From positions 868,001 to 932,000 of the forward strand of contig NZ_JANBBF010000009.1 of the NCBI RefSeq assembly GCF_024648885.1: DNA of 64,000 nucleotides, written 5' to 3'. The stretch is from Prauserella salsuginis (GTDB taxonomy: Bacteria > Actinomycetota > Actinomycetes > Mycobacteriales > Pseudonocardiaceae). Made by a program: the position numbers and the translations under genes. Below, one piece after another: positions 20,140 to 28,237 of this stretch (position 1 is the first letter of the stretch; the number at the start of each line of letters is the position of its first letter). The notes beneath the pieces are model-generated. The model was given only the letters and a program-made list of their open reading frames with translations. It ran no database searches and was not told the origin of the DNA.

Positions 20140-21171
20140 ATGCCCGAAACCATGCCCGATTCGCAGTCCGCGTCGTTCGGCCCGGTCGTCAGCACCGCCG
20201 AGCTGGCCGCAGCGCTCGACGGCCCGGCCGGCGAGCGGCCGGTGGTGCTCGACGTGCGCTGGCGGCTCCTCGGACCACCGGGGGCCGAATCGTACGCCGA
20301 GGGCCACGTGCCCGGAGCCGTGTTCGTCGACGTCGACACGGAACTCGCCGGTACGCCGGGTGCCGCGGGGCGCCACCCGCTGCCGGATCCCGGCGAGCTG
20401 CAGCGCGTGCTGCGGGCCGCAGGCGTGCGCAGCGACCGACCGGTCGTCGCCTACGACGATGCCGACTCGTCGGTCGCCGCCCGTGCGTGGTGGCTGCTGC
20501 GCTGGGCCGGCCACGACCGCGTGGCCGTGCTCGACGGCGGGTTCGCCGCCTGGCAGGCCGAGGGCAGGCCCGTGACCACAGAGATCCCCGCGCCGGCTCA
20601 GGGCGACGTGACCGTCGACCCCGGCCACCTGCCCGTGCTCGACGCCGACGGCGCGGCTGCACTGGCCCGTGAGGGCGTCCTCCTCGACGCGCGGGCCCAC
20701 GAGCGGTACATCGGCGACCACGAGCCCGTCGACCCGCGCGGCGGCCACATCCCGGGCGCGCGCAACGCCCCATTCGCGGCCCACGTCGAGGCAGACGGAC
20801 ACTGGCGCAGCCCCGAGCAGCTGCGCGAACACTTCGCGCGCCTCGGCGTCGGCACCGCCGGTGCGGAGCCGGGAACCGCGGATCCGGCCACACCGGCAAC
20901 GGGCACCGAACTCTCGAACACCGAGTCCTCGAACACCGAGTCCTGGGGTGCCGCGAGCCCGGGTCGGTCGGTCTCGGCGGCCGCGGCGTCGGCGGCGTCG
21001 GCGATGTCCGGTGTCGGTGCCTACTGCGGATCGGGCATCACGGCCAGTTCGGTCGTGCTCGCCCTCGAACGCGCGGGCTGCGAGCGGCCGGCCGCGCTGT
21101 ACGCGGGCTCGTGGTCGAACTGGTCGGCGGACCCGAACCGGCCGGCCGCGACAGGCGACGAGCCGGGCTGA
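20140..21171 (+). CDS. sseA: Thiosulfate/3-mercaptopyruvate sulfurtransferase
   Basis: A tandem-rhodanese enzyme of 343 residues that moves sulfane sulfur from thiosulfate or 3-mercaptopyruvate to acceptors such as cyanide. The first, inactive rhodanese domain covers about 15-145 (VVLDVRWRLLG and AVLDGGFAAWQAEGRP). The second covers about 160-335 with active-site Cys296 in AYCGSGITASS. An insert of about 40 low-complexity residues rich in Ser, Thr and Ala (about 240-288, including SNTESSNTES) separates the last helices from the active-site loop and is unusual for the family. The start is ATG 20140 after AAGGAA. It diverges from ideR across 193 bp that show no clear operator. Confidence 0.92.
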   Translation: MPETMPDSQSASFGPVVSTAELAAALDGPAGERPVVLDVRWRLLGPPGAESYAEGHVPGAVFVDVDTELAGTPGAAGRHPLPDPGELQRVLRAAGVRSDRPVVAYDDADSSVAARAWWLLRWAGHDRVAVLDGGFAAWQAEGRPVTTEIPAPAQGDVTVDPGHLPVLDADGAAALAREGVLLDARAHERYIGDHEPVDPRGGHIPGARNAPFAAHVEADGHWRSPEQLREHFARLGVGTAGAEPGTADPATPATGTELSNTESSNTESWGAASPGRSVSAAAASAASAMSGVGAYCGSGITASSVVLALERAGCERPAALYAGSWSNWSADPNRPAATGDEPG

Positions 21172-21214
21172 TCTTCACCCTCGACTCGGCGCCGGTGGCA
21201 GCTACGCTCTGGGC

Positions 21215-22387
21215 ATGTCTCCCTCCGCCGTCGTCTGGGACCCCGCGCTGCTGGCCTACGACATGGGCGACCAGCACCCGTTCAACCCGGTGCGGCTGCA
21301 CCTGACGATGCGGCTCGCGGCGGCGCTCGGCGTGCTCGACGACGTGCCGCTGCTGAGTCCCGAGCCGGCAGGAGCCAAGGACCTCTACCGCGCACACTCC
21401 GCCGAGTACCTCGAGGCCGTGCAGCAGGCTCCGATGGCGGGCTGGGACGTCGGTCACGGCCTCGGGACCGAGGACAACCCGCTCTTCACCGACATGCACG
21501 ACGCGGCCTCGCTTGTCGTCGGCTCCACGCTGCTGGGTGCCCGGTGTATCGCCGAGGGGAGAGCGCAGCGGGCGGTGAGCATCGCGGGCGGGCACCATCA
21601 CGCGATGCAGGACCGTGCCGCGGGGTTCTGCATTTACAACGACTGCTCGGTGGCGATCTCGTGGCTGCTCGAACAGGGCTACGACCGCATCGCGTACGTC
21701 GACACGGACGTGCACCACGGCGACGGGGTGCAAGCGGCGTTCGTCGGCGATCCGCGGGTGCTGACGATCTCGCTCCACCAGCATCCGTTCACGCTCTTCC
21801 CCGGGACCGGATATTCGAGCGAGATCGGTGCGGGCGACGGCGAGGGCCGTGCCGTCAATGTTCCGTTGCCGCCGCACACCGGTGACGCAGGGTGGCTGCG
21901 CGCGTTCCACGCGGTGGTGCCATCGCTGCTCGAGGCGTTCCGTCCGCAGGTCCTGGTCACCCAGTGCGGTGTCGACTCGCACCGCGAGGATCCGCTGGCG
22001 GATCTGTCGCTCACGGTCGACGGGCACCGGGCGATCTACCGGGAGCTGCGTGCGCTGGCCGAGCGCTGGGCCGAGGGTCGCTGGCTCGCCGTCGGTGGCG
22101 GGGGCTATCAGCTGATGCGGGTCGTGCCCCGGTCCTGGACGCATCTGATCGCGACGGTGCTCGACCACGACGTCACGCCGGACGTCCCGCTGCCCGTGGA
22201 ATGGACGGACCTGGTGCGCGGCGTGGCGCCGTCCGCCGAGGTGCCGCCGACCATGTCCGACGGCGCCGACGTGGGGTACTCGCCGTGGGGTGACGGCCTC
22301 GACGACGCCGTGGACGCGGCGATACGTGACACCCGCCGGGCCGTGTTCCCCCTGCACGGACTGGATCCGGACGATCCGAGGGACTGA
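21215..22387 (+). CDS. acuC: AcuC-type lysine deacetylase (class I/II HDAC fold)
   Basis: A zinc-dependent deacetylase of 390 residues; in Bacillus AcuC reactivates acetyl-CoA synthetase by removing acetyl-lysine. Residues seen: the catalytic dyad in GGHHHAMQD (His127-129), the zinc-ligand segment DTDVHHGDG (163-171), a second Asp in TQCGVDSHREDP, and a transition-state Tyr in GGGGYQLMR. LYRAHSAEYLEAV and the C-terminal WTDL segment fit AcuC and not acetylpolyamine hydrolases. The start is ATG 21215, 43 bp after the rhodanese. The next gene, 6 bp downstream, encodes a lysine acetyltransferase, so substrates are probably shared. Confidence 0.92.
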   Translation: MSPSAVVWDPALLAYDMGDQHPFNPVRLHLTMRLAAALGVLDDVPLLSPEPAGAKDLYRAHSAEYLEAVQQAPMAGWDVGHGLGTEDNPLFTDMHDAASLVVGSTLLGARCIAEGRAQRAVSIAGGHHHAMQDRAAGFCIYNDCSVAISWLLEQGYDRIAYVDTDVHHGDGVQAAFVGDPRVLTISLHQHPFTLFPGTGYSSEIGAGDGEGRAVNVPLPPHTGDAGWLRAFHAVVPSLLEAFRPQVLVTQCGVDSHREDPLADLSLTVDGHRAIYRELRALAERWAEGRWLAVGGGGYQLMRVVPRSWTHLIATVLDHDVTPDVPLPVEWTDLVRGVAPSAEVPPTMSDGADVGYSPWGDGLDDAVDAAIRDTRRAVFPLHGLDPDDPRD

Positions 22388-22393
22388 ACCGCC

Positions 22394-25300
22394 ATGACCG
22401 ACCAGCAGCATTCCTCCGGTACGGATGAGACCTCGAGCGCGGGCTCCGGCGAGTCGGGTTCGGGCGCGGGTACCGGCGGCGCGATGGATACCGGTGCGAT
22501 GGATACCGGTGCGATGGACGCCGGTGGCGGTGCGGAGGCCGCAGCCACGGCGGCTGCCGGCGCCCACACGGGCGAGCACGGGGAGCCGGACCCGTTCGAC
22601 TATCCCCGTGAGTGGGAGGCCGACGTCGTGCTCTCCGACGGCGGCACGGTGCACATGCGGCCGATCGTGCCGAGCGACGCCGACCGGGTCGTCGCGCTGC
22701 ACAGCAGGTTGTCCGAACGCACGCGCTACCTGCGCTACTTCGGGGCCTACCCGCGGATCCCCGCGCGTGATCTCAAGCGGTTCACCACCGTCGATCACCG
22801 CAGTCGCGTGGCGTTCATCGCGCTGCTCGGCGACGACGCCGTGGCGGTCGGACGGTACGAGGGTCTCGACGGCGACTCCGCGGAGGTGGCGTTCGTCGTC
22901 GACGACGCCCATCAGGGTCGTGGACTGGGGTCGATCCTGCTGGAGCACCTCGCCGCGGCGGCACGGGAGTCGGGGCTGCGCCGGTTCGTGGCCGAGGTCC
23001 TCGCCGAGAACTCGGCGATGGTGCGGGTGTTCCGGGACGCGGGCTACCAGGTGAGCCGTGCCTTCGAGGAAGGTGTGGTGCACCTCGAGTTCGACATCGA
23101 CCCCACCGAGGATTCTCTCGAGGTGGCTCGCGCCCGCGAACAGGCCGCGGAGGCGCGCAGCGTGCACAACCTGTTGCACCCGCGGTCGGTGGCCGTCATC
23201 GGAGCTTCGACCGATCCGACGAAGATCGGCTACGCGGTGCTGACCAACCTGTTGGGCGCCGACTTCTCCGGGCCGGTCTATCCGGTCAACGCCGAGCACG
23301 CGTCCGTGCGCGGGGTGCGGGCCTACCGGTCGGTGCTGGACATCCCGGATCCGGTTGATCTCGCGGTGGTCGCCGTGCCCGCCGATCAGGTCGAGGCGGT
23401 GCTCGACGGTGCGCTGGCGAAGGGCGTCAAGACGCTCGTCATCGTCTCGGCCGGGTTCGCCGAGGCCGGCCCGCACGGTGCGCACGCGGAGCTGCAGCTC
23501 GTCGGCGAGGCGCGGGCGCACGGGATGCGCGTGGTCGGTCCGAACGCGCTCGGCGTGCTCAACACCGACCGGCGGGTGCGGCTCAACGCGACACTCGCAC
23601 CGCAGTTGCCGAAACCCGGCCGCACCGGATTCTTCTGCCAGTCGGGTTCGCTGGGAACGGCGATCCTGGCCGACGCCGAGGCGCGCGGGCTCGGGTTGTC
23701 GACGTTCGTCTCGGCGGGTAACCGCGCCGACGTCTCCGGTAACGATCTGCTGCAGTACTGGGAAACCGATCCGAACACCGACGTCGTGCTGCTGTACCTG
23801 GAGTCGTTCGGAAACCCGCGCAAGTTCGCCCGCCTCGCGCGGCGGCTCGCGCGCACCAAGCCGATCGTCGCCGTGAAATCGGGCAGGCACGCCGTCCGCC
23901 CCCAGCTCGCGGCGACGTCGACCGAGATCGACGAGTCGAGTGTGCAGGCTCTGTTCGAGCAGGCCGGTGTCGTCCGCGTGGACTCGTTGGCGCAGTTGTT
24001 CGACACGGCGCTGGTACTCGCCCATCAGCCGTTGCCGGCCGGCTCTCGGGTGGGGATCGTGGGTAACTCGAGTGCGATCGGCCTGCTCGCGGCGGACACG
24101 GCGAGGGGGAACGGCCTCGAACTCGGTATCGAGCCGGTCGACATCGGACCGCAGGCCTCGCCGGAGGAATTCGCAGAGGCGGTCGGCGAGGCGCTCGACT
24201 CGCCGCACGTGGATGCGCTGGTCGCCGTGTTCGCCCCGCCCGTGTCGATCCCGGGCACGGCGTACGCGCGCGCGTTACGCGAGACGGTGCAGGCGCGGGA
24301 AGCCGCGGACAAGCCGATCGTGTCCACGTTCCTCGCCGTCGAAGGTGTGCCGGCCGAGCTGGCGACTCTCGGGGAGCAGGGGCAGCCGGTGGTCGGTTCG
24401 ATACCGAGTTATCCCAGTCCGGAGCGGGCGGTGAACGCACTCGCCAGGGTCATCCGGTACGCCGAGTGGCGCGCACGGCCCCAGGGTGCGGTCGTAAGGC
24501 CCGACGGCCTGCATCCGGAACGAGCGCAGGGACTGGTGCGGGAGTGGCTGCCGGCCGAGGCCCGGCATGCGGGTGAGAACGCGGACCACGGCGCAGCCGG
24601 GGAGGGCCCCGCAGCAGGGAAGGGCAGCGGGGCAGGGAAGGGCAGCGGGGCCGCGGAGGACGGCGCGGCCGGGACGGACGGCGTCGGCGGGGCCGCGGGC
24701 GTTCCGGCGGGTGCCCACCCTGCCGGACAGCGGTCCGGTGACCGGGACGTCCGGCTGGCCGATGCGGAGCTGGTCCGGCTGCTCGAGTGCTACGGCATCG
24801 ATGTCGTGCCGTTCCGGGTGGTGACCGGCGAGGACGAGGCTGCCGCGGTCGCGGCCGAGCTCGGCTACCCGGTGACGCTGAAGGCCTACGACGACACTCT
24901 GCGCGGCAGGCCCGACCTGGCCGGGGTTCGGCTCGATCTCACCTCCGACGACTCCGTGCGCACGAGTTACCGCGATCTGCGCGACACCTCGGGCATGGCC
25001 GAGATCTATGTGCAGCGCATGGCACCCAAGGGGATCTCATGCGTCATCGGCCTGCAGGACGATCCTTCGTTCGGCACACTCGTCTCGTTCGGACTGTCCG
25101 GAGTGGTCAGTACACTGCTCGGCGATCGTGCGTTCCGGGCGGTTCCGCTGACCGATGTGGACGCGGCGACGCTGGTGCGGGAACCGCGGACGGCGCCGCT
25201 GCTGACGGGTTACCGCGGTGACGAGCCGGCCGACCTGGATGCGCTGCAGGACCTCATGCTCCGGGTCGCGGCGCTGGGGGAGGACAACCCGGAGGTGCGG

Positions 25301-25438
25301 TCGCTGGTCCTCGACCCGATTCTCGCCTCGCCGGAGGGAGCGTTCGTCACGAACGCGCGGATCGTCCTCGGTTCGCCGCCGTCTCGTCCCGACAGCGGAC
25401 CCCGGCGGTTGCGGCAGCTCAACGCGCCTGCCGGCTGA
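22394..25438 (+). CDS. GNAT / acyl-CoA synthetase fusion, Pat-type protein acetyltransferase
   Basis: A 1014-residue fusion. Order: disordered Gly/Ser/Thr-rich leader (1-65, with AMDTG repeats), GNAT domain (about 70-230, acetyl-CoA loop VDDAHQGRGLGSILL), CoA-binding and ligase-like domains of an ADP-forming acyl-CoA synthetase (about 255-720), Gly/Ala-rich linker (about 720-780) and ATP-grasp domain (about 785-1000). The GNAT-first order is the actinobacterial version of Pat/YfiQ enzymes. The phosphohistidine normally found in an AASHTG string is replaced: AATSTE puts Ser509 there. The synthetase part thus looks inactive as a ligase and may sense acyl-CoA. It is coupled to acuC, 6 bp upstream. 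Likely target: acetyl-CoA or acyl-CoA synthetases. Confidence 0.9.
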   Translation: MTDQQHSSGTDETSSAGSGESGSGAGTGGAMDTGAMDTGAMDAGGGAEAAATAAAGAHTGEHGEPDPFDYPREWEADVVLSDGGTVHMRPIVPSDADRVVALHSRLSERTRYLRYFGAYPRIPARDLKRFTTVDHRSRVAFIALLGDDAVAVGRYEGLDGDSAEVAFVVDDAHQGRGLGSILLEHLAAAARESGLRRFVAEVLAENSAMVRVFRDAGYQVSRAFEEGVVHLEFDIDPTEDSLEVARAREQAAEARSVHNLLHPRSVAVIGASTDPTKIGYAVLTNLLGADFSGPVYPVNAEHASVRGVRAYRSVLDIPDPVDLAVVAVPADQVEAVLDGALAKGVKTLVIVSAGFAEAGPHGAHAELQLVGEARAHGMRVVGPNALGVLNTDRRVRLNATLAPQLPKPGRTGFFCQSGSLGTAILADAEARGLGLSTFVSAGNRADVSGNDLLQYWETDPNTDVVLLYLESFGNPRKFARLARRLARTKPIVAVKSGRHAVRPQLAATSTEIDESSVQALFEQAGVVRVDSLAQLFDTALVLAHQPLPAGSRVGIVGNSSAIGLLAADTARGNGLELGIEPVDIGPQASPEEFAEAVGEALDSPHVDALVAVFAPPVSIPGTAYARALRETVQAREAADKPIVSTFLAVEGVPAELATLGEQGQPVVGSIPSYPSPERAVNALARVIRYAEWRARPQGAVVRPDGLHPERAQGLVREWLPAEARHAGENADHGAAGEGPAAGKGSGAGKGSGAAEDGAAGTDGVGGAAGVPAGAHPAGQRSGDRDVRLADAELVRLLECYGIDVVPFRVVTGEDEAAAVAAELGYPVTLKAYDDTLRGRPDLAGVRLDLTSDDSVRTSYRDLRDTSGMAEIYVQRMAPKGISCVIGLQDDPSFGTLVSFGLSGVVSTLLGDRAFRAVPLTDVDAATLVREPRTAPLLTGYRGDEPADLDALQDLMLRVAALGEDNPEVRSLVLDPILASPEGAFVTNARIVLGSPPSRPDSGPRRLRQLNAPAG
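22480..22524 (+). repeat. 15-bp in-frame repeat in the acetyltransferase leader
   Basis: Three near-identical 15-bp units, GCGATGGATACCGGT type, encode AMDTG-AMDTG-AMDAG at the disordered N-terminus. In-frame units suggest length variation without loss of function. Confidence 0.8.
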
Positions 25439-27038
25439 CCGGTGCGTGGCTGCCCGACCCGGGGAGCGGGCGGTAGGTGTCACCGGTGCGTTGCCACACC
25501 GGGTCGCCGCAGTCGGGTCCGTCGGCAGCGAGCCACCGTTTGATCACCTTGAACGTCGCCGTTCTCGGCAGGTCGGTGGTCACGCGGACGTACCGGGGGC
25601 GCTGTTTCGGGCCGAGATCGTCCTGCGCGTCGAGGAACCGCGCGAACTCGTCCGGACCGGGTGACGCTCCGCCGGCAGGGACGATCGCCGCCATTACCTC
25701 GTCGCCGACCCGCCCCGGCACGGCGTACACCACGGCCTCGGCGATCGCGGGGTGGCGGACGAGTATGCGTTCGATCGGAGCCGTGCCCAGGTTCTCGCCG
25801 TCGACGCGGACCCAGTCGGCCGTGCGCCCGGCGAAGTAGGCGAAGCCGTCGGCGTCGACGTAGGCCAGATCGCCCGTGTGGTACCGGCCGTCCCGGACGC
25901 GATCGGCGTCGGCCGCGGAATCGTTGTAGTAACCCGCGAACCAGCCCGGTCCCGACACGTTGACGAGTTCGCCGACGGCGGTGTCGGCGTTGCGGAGCTC
26001 GCCGTCCGGTCCGAACTCAGCGGTCTCGCACGTCTCGCCGGTGTCGGGGTCGAGGATGTGCACCCCGTCGGTGAGTCTGCCCAGTGATCCCGGCGGCGTG
26101 TCGGGGGTCCTCGAGAAGCCGATGCCGCCCTCCGTCGACCCGTACGCGTCGACGACGCGGCAGCCGAACCGCTCCGCGAACGCGTTGAGGTCGGCCTCGG
26201 CGCCCTCGTTGCCGTAGACGAGGCGCAGTGGGTTGTCGGCGTCGTCGGAACCGGGCGGGGTGGCGAGCACGTAGGAGAGGGGCGTGCCGACGTAGTTGGC
26301 GTACGTGGCCCCGAACCGGCGCACGTCCGACAGGAACCCGCTCGCGGAGAACCGGTCCCGAAGCGCGATGGCCGCCCCCGCGGCGAGTCCGACCGCCCAC
26401 CCGGCCATGATCGCGTTCGAATGGAACATCGGCATCGCGATGTAGGTGGTGTCGGTGGTCGACAGGCCGAACCGGTCGGCCAGCATCCGCCCCGGACCTG
26501 CGATCTTGCCGTGGGTGCAGCGCACGGGTTTCGGGTCGCCGCTCGTGCCGGACGTGAAGATCAGCATCAGCAGGTCGTCCGGTCCCGCGGGAGCCTGCTC
26601 GGTGGACACCCCGGCATGCGCCGCGACCAGATTCGTCCACTCCGGACCGTCGAGGTCGAGCACCGGAACGCCGGGGTCGGCGTCGAGCAACGGCCGGTAG
26701 GACGACTGCGTGAGTACCACGCGGCAGTCCGACACCCGCACGTCCCTGGTCAGCGCCGGACCGCGCCGGGTCGGGTTCAACCCCACGAGGACCGACCCCG
26801 ACAGCGCGCAGCCGCCGAGCAGGAACGCGAACTCGGGGAGGTTGTCGGCGAGGACGCCCACGTGTGGCGGCCCGTCGCCGGGCAGGCCGCTCAGCAGTTC
26901 CCGCAGGGCGGCTCCGCGGGCGGCGGATGTGGCGACCACCTCGTCCCACGTCCACGTGCCCTCGTGGGTCTTCAAGCCCGGTTCCGTGCGCCCCGCCTGC
27001 GCGAGCAGCAACTCGGACACCGTCCCGGCCGCCGTCAT
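25419..27038 (-). CDS. fadD17: Fatty acid/steroid side-chain CoA ligase, FadD17-like
   Basis: An adenylate-forming acyl-CoA ligase of 539 residues that activates a carboxylate with ATP and then CoA. The AMP-binding signature is FTSGTSGDPKPVRCTHG (about 159-175). YGSTEGG gives the A5 motif, YHTGDLAYVDADG the A7/A8 hinge, and a conserved Lys lies in PRTATFKVIKRWL. In M. tuberculosis fadD17 (Rv3506) follows fadE26-fadE27 next to mce4 and is controlled by KstR; the same order here supports a role in activating steroid side-chain acids. ATG 27038 overlaps the fadE27 stop (ATGA). Its 3' end overlaps the acetyltransferase gene by 20 bp. Confidence 0.9.
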   Translation of the reverse strand: MTAAGTVSELLLAQAGRTEPGLKTHEGTWTWDEVVATSAARGAALRELLSGLPGDGPPHVGVLADNLPEFAFLLGGCALSGSVLVGLNPTRRGPALTRDVRVSDCRVVLTQSSYRPLLDADPGVPVLDLDGPEWTNLVAAHAGVSTEQAPAGPDDLLMLIFTSGTSGDPKPVRCTHGKIAGPGRMLADRFGLSTTDTTYIAMPMFHSNAIMAGWAVGLAAGAAIALRDRFSASGFLSDVRRFGATYANYVGTPLSYVLATPPGSDDADNPLRLVYGNEGAEADLNAFAERFGCRVVDAYGSTEGGIGFSRTPDTPPGSLGRLTDGVHILDPDTGETCETAEFGPDGELRNADTAVGELVNVSGPGWFAGYYNDSAADADRVRDGRYHTGDLAYVDADGFAYFAGRTADWVRVDGENLGTAPIERILVRHPAIAEAVVYAVPGRVGDEVMAAIVPAGGASPGPDEFARFLDAQDDLGPKQRPRYVRVTTDLPRTATFKVIKRWLAADGPDCGDPVWQRTGDTYRPLPGSGSHAPVSRQAR

Positions 27039-28141
27039 GCCAGCAGCTCCCCGAGCCGGTTGAGCTGTGCCGTCGCGCCGCCCCCGGCGAACTCGTTCCG
27101 TTTCGCCGCCACGAAATATCGGTGCACGTCGTGTTCGACGTCGATGCCGACACCGCCGTGGACGTGCACGGCCGTGTGCGCCACTCGGTGCCCGGCCTCG
27201 GCGGCCCAGTACTTCGCGGTTGCGATCGCGACATCGACGTCGGTGTCGCGGGTGTCGACCCCGCCGTCACCGGTTCCGTCGTCGGAAGTCTCGCCGTCGG
27301 CCGACGCCAGTCGCCACGCCGCCTGCCAGAGCGTAAGCCGCACGGCATCGACGTCGACGTAGCCGTCGGCCAGGCGGTGCCGCACCGCCTGGAAGCCGCC
27401 GATCGGTGTGCCGAACTGGTGGCGCTGGCCCGCGTAGTCCGCCGTCAGCTCGAGTGCGCGCTCCACGACGCCGAGCTGGCGCGCGCACCCGCCGAGCGTC
27501 AAGCGCCTGCGGAGGAACGGCACCGACTCGGCGGGCAGGACCGCCTGCGGCCGGACGCCGCGTGCGCGGACCAACGCGGCGTCGGCGTGATCAACCACGC
27601 GCTGGGGTTCGACGTCCAGCCCGGACGCGTCCGCGGCGACCAGCGCGAGCACGTCGCCGCCGGTCGCGGTCGCCTGCACCAACAGGCCGTCGGCGAACGC
27701 CCCGTACGGCACGGCCTGAGCCTCACCGCTCAACCCGCCCTCCGCGTCGAGGGCGAACCCCGTCGGAGCCCCGTCGTCCGGCACGGCTGCACTCACCACC
27801 GCCTGGCCCCGCACAGCGGGAACGACCCACCGTTCGAGCAGCTCACCACCGCCGAACTCGGCCAGCACCGACCCCGCGGGAGCGATCGCAGGCACGTACG
27901 GCACGGCCGCGACGGCTCGCCCCAGCTCGTGCCCGATCGCGCACTGCTCGAGCACGCCGAAACCGCCGCCTCCGACCGTCGACGGCAGAGCCGCGTCCAG
28001 CACCCCGGAGGAGGCGAGCGCCTGCCACAGTTCGCGGTCGAACCCGCCGGTCCCGTGCGGAGCTCCCGGTGGGTGGTCACCCGCGATCCGGCGGGTCAGC
28101 TCCGCGAGGTCGCGCTGCGCCTCGGTGTAGGTGAAATCCAT
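27035..28141 (-). CDS. fadE27: Acyl-CoA dehydrogenase subunit, FadE27/ChsE5-like
   Basis: One chain of a two-subunit acyl-CoA dehydrogenase that puts a double bond in steroid side-chain CoA thioesters. The 368 residues show the acyl-CoA dehydrogenase C-terminal helical domain (RHQFGTPIGGFQAVRHRLAD and HVHGGVGIDVEHDVHRYF); the N-terminal domain is shortened, as in FadE27. Mycobacterial FadE26-FadE27 form an alpha2beta2 tetramer whose active site is shared. Asp/Gly-rich residues (GETSDDGTGDGGVDTRDTD) at about 282-300 are an insertion. The start is ATG 28141 after GAGGAG. The upstream 96 bp to fadE26 contain short GGGCAGTG repeats only. Confidence 0.9.
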   Translation of the reverse strand: MDFTYTEAQRDLAELTRRIAGDHPPGAPHGTGGFDRELWQALASSGVLDAALPSTVGGGGFGVLEQCAIGHELGRAVAAVPYVPAIAPAGSVLAEFGGGELLERWVVPAVRGQAVVSAAVPDDGAPTGFALDAEGGLSGEAQAVPYGAFADGLLVQATATGGDVLALVAADASGLDVEPQRVVDHADAALVRARGVRPQAVLPAESVPFLRRRLTLGGCARQLGVVERALELTADYAGQRHQFGTPIGGFQAVRHRLADGYVDVDAVRLTLWQAAWRLASADGETSDDGTGDGGVDTRDTDVDVAIATAKYWAAEAGHRVAHTAVHVHGGVGIDVEHDVHRYFVAAKRNEFAGGGATAQLNRLGELLA

Positions 28142-28237
28142 CGACGTCTCCTCGCTAGCTCCGACAGGCAGTGATGCGGTGGGCAGTGGTCCGACGGGCA
28201 GTGATCCGGCGGGTGCTCCGGCGGCGGGTGGTGCTCG

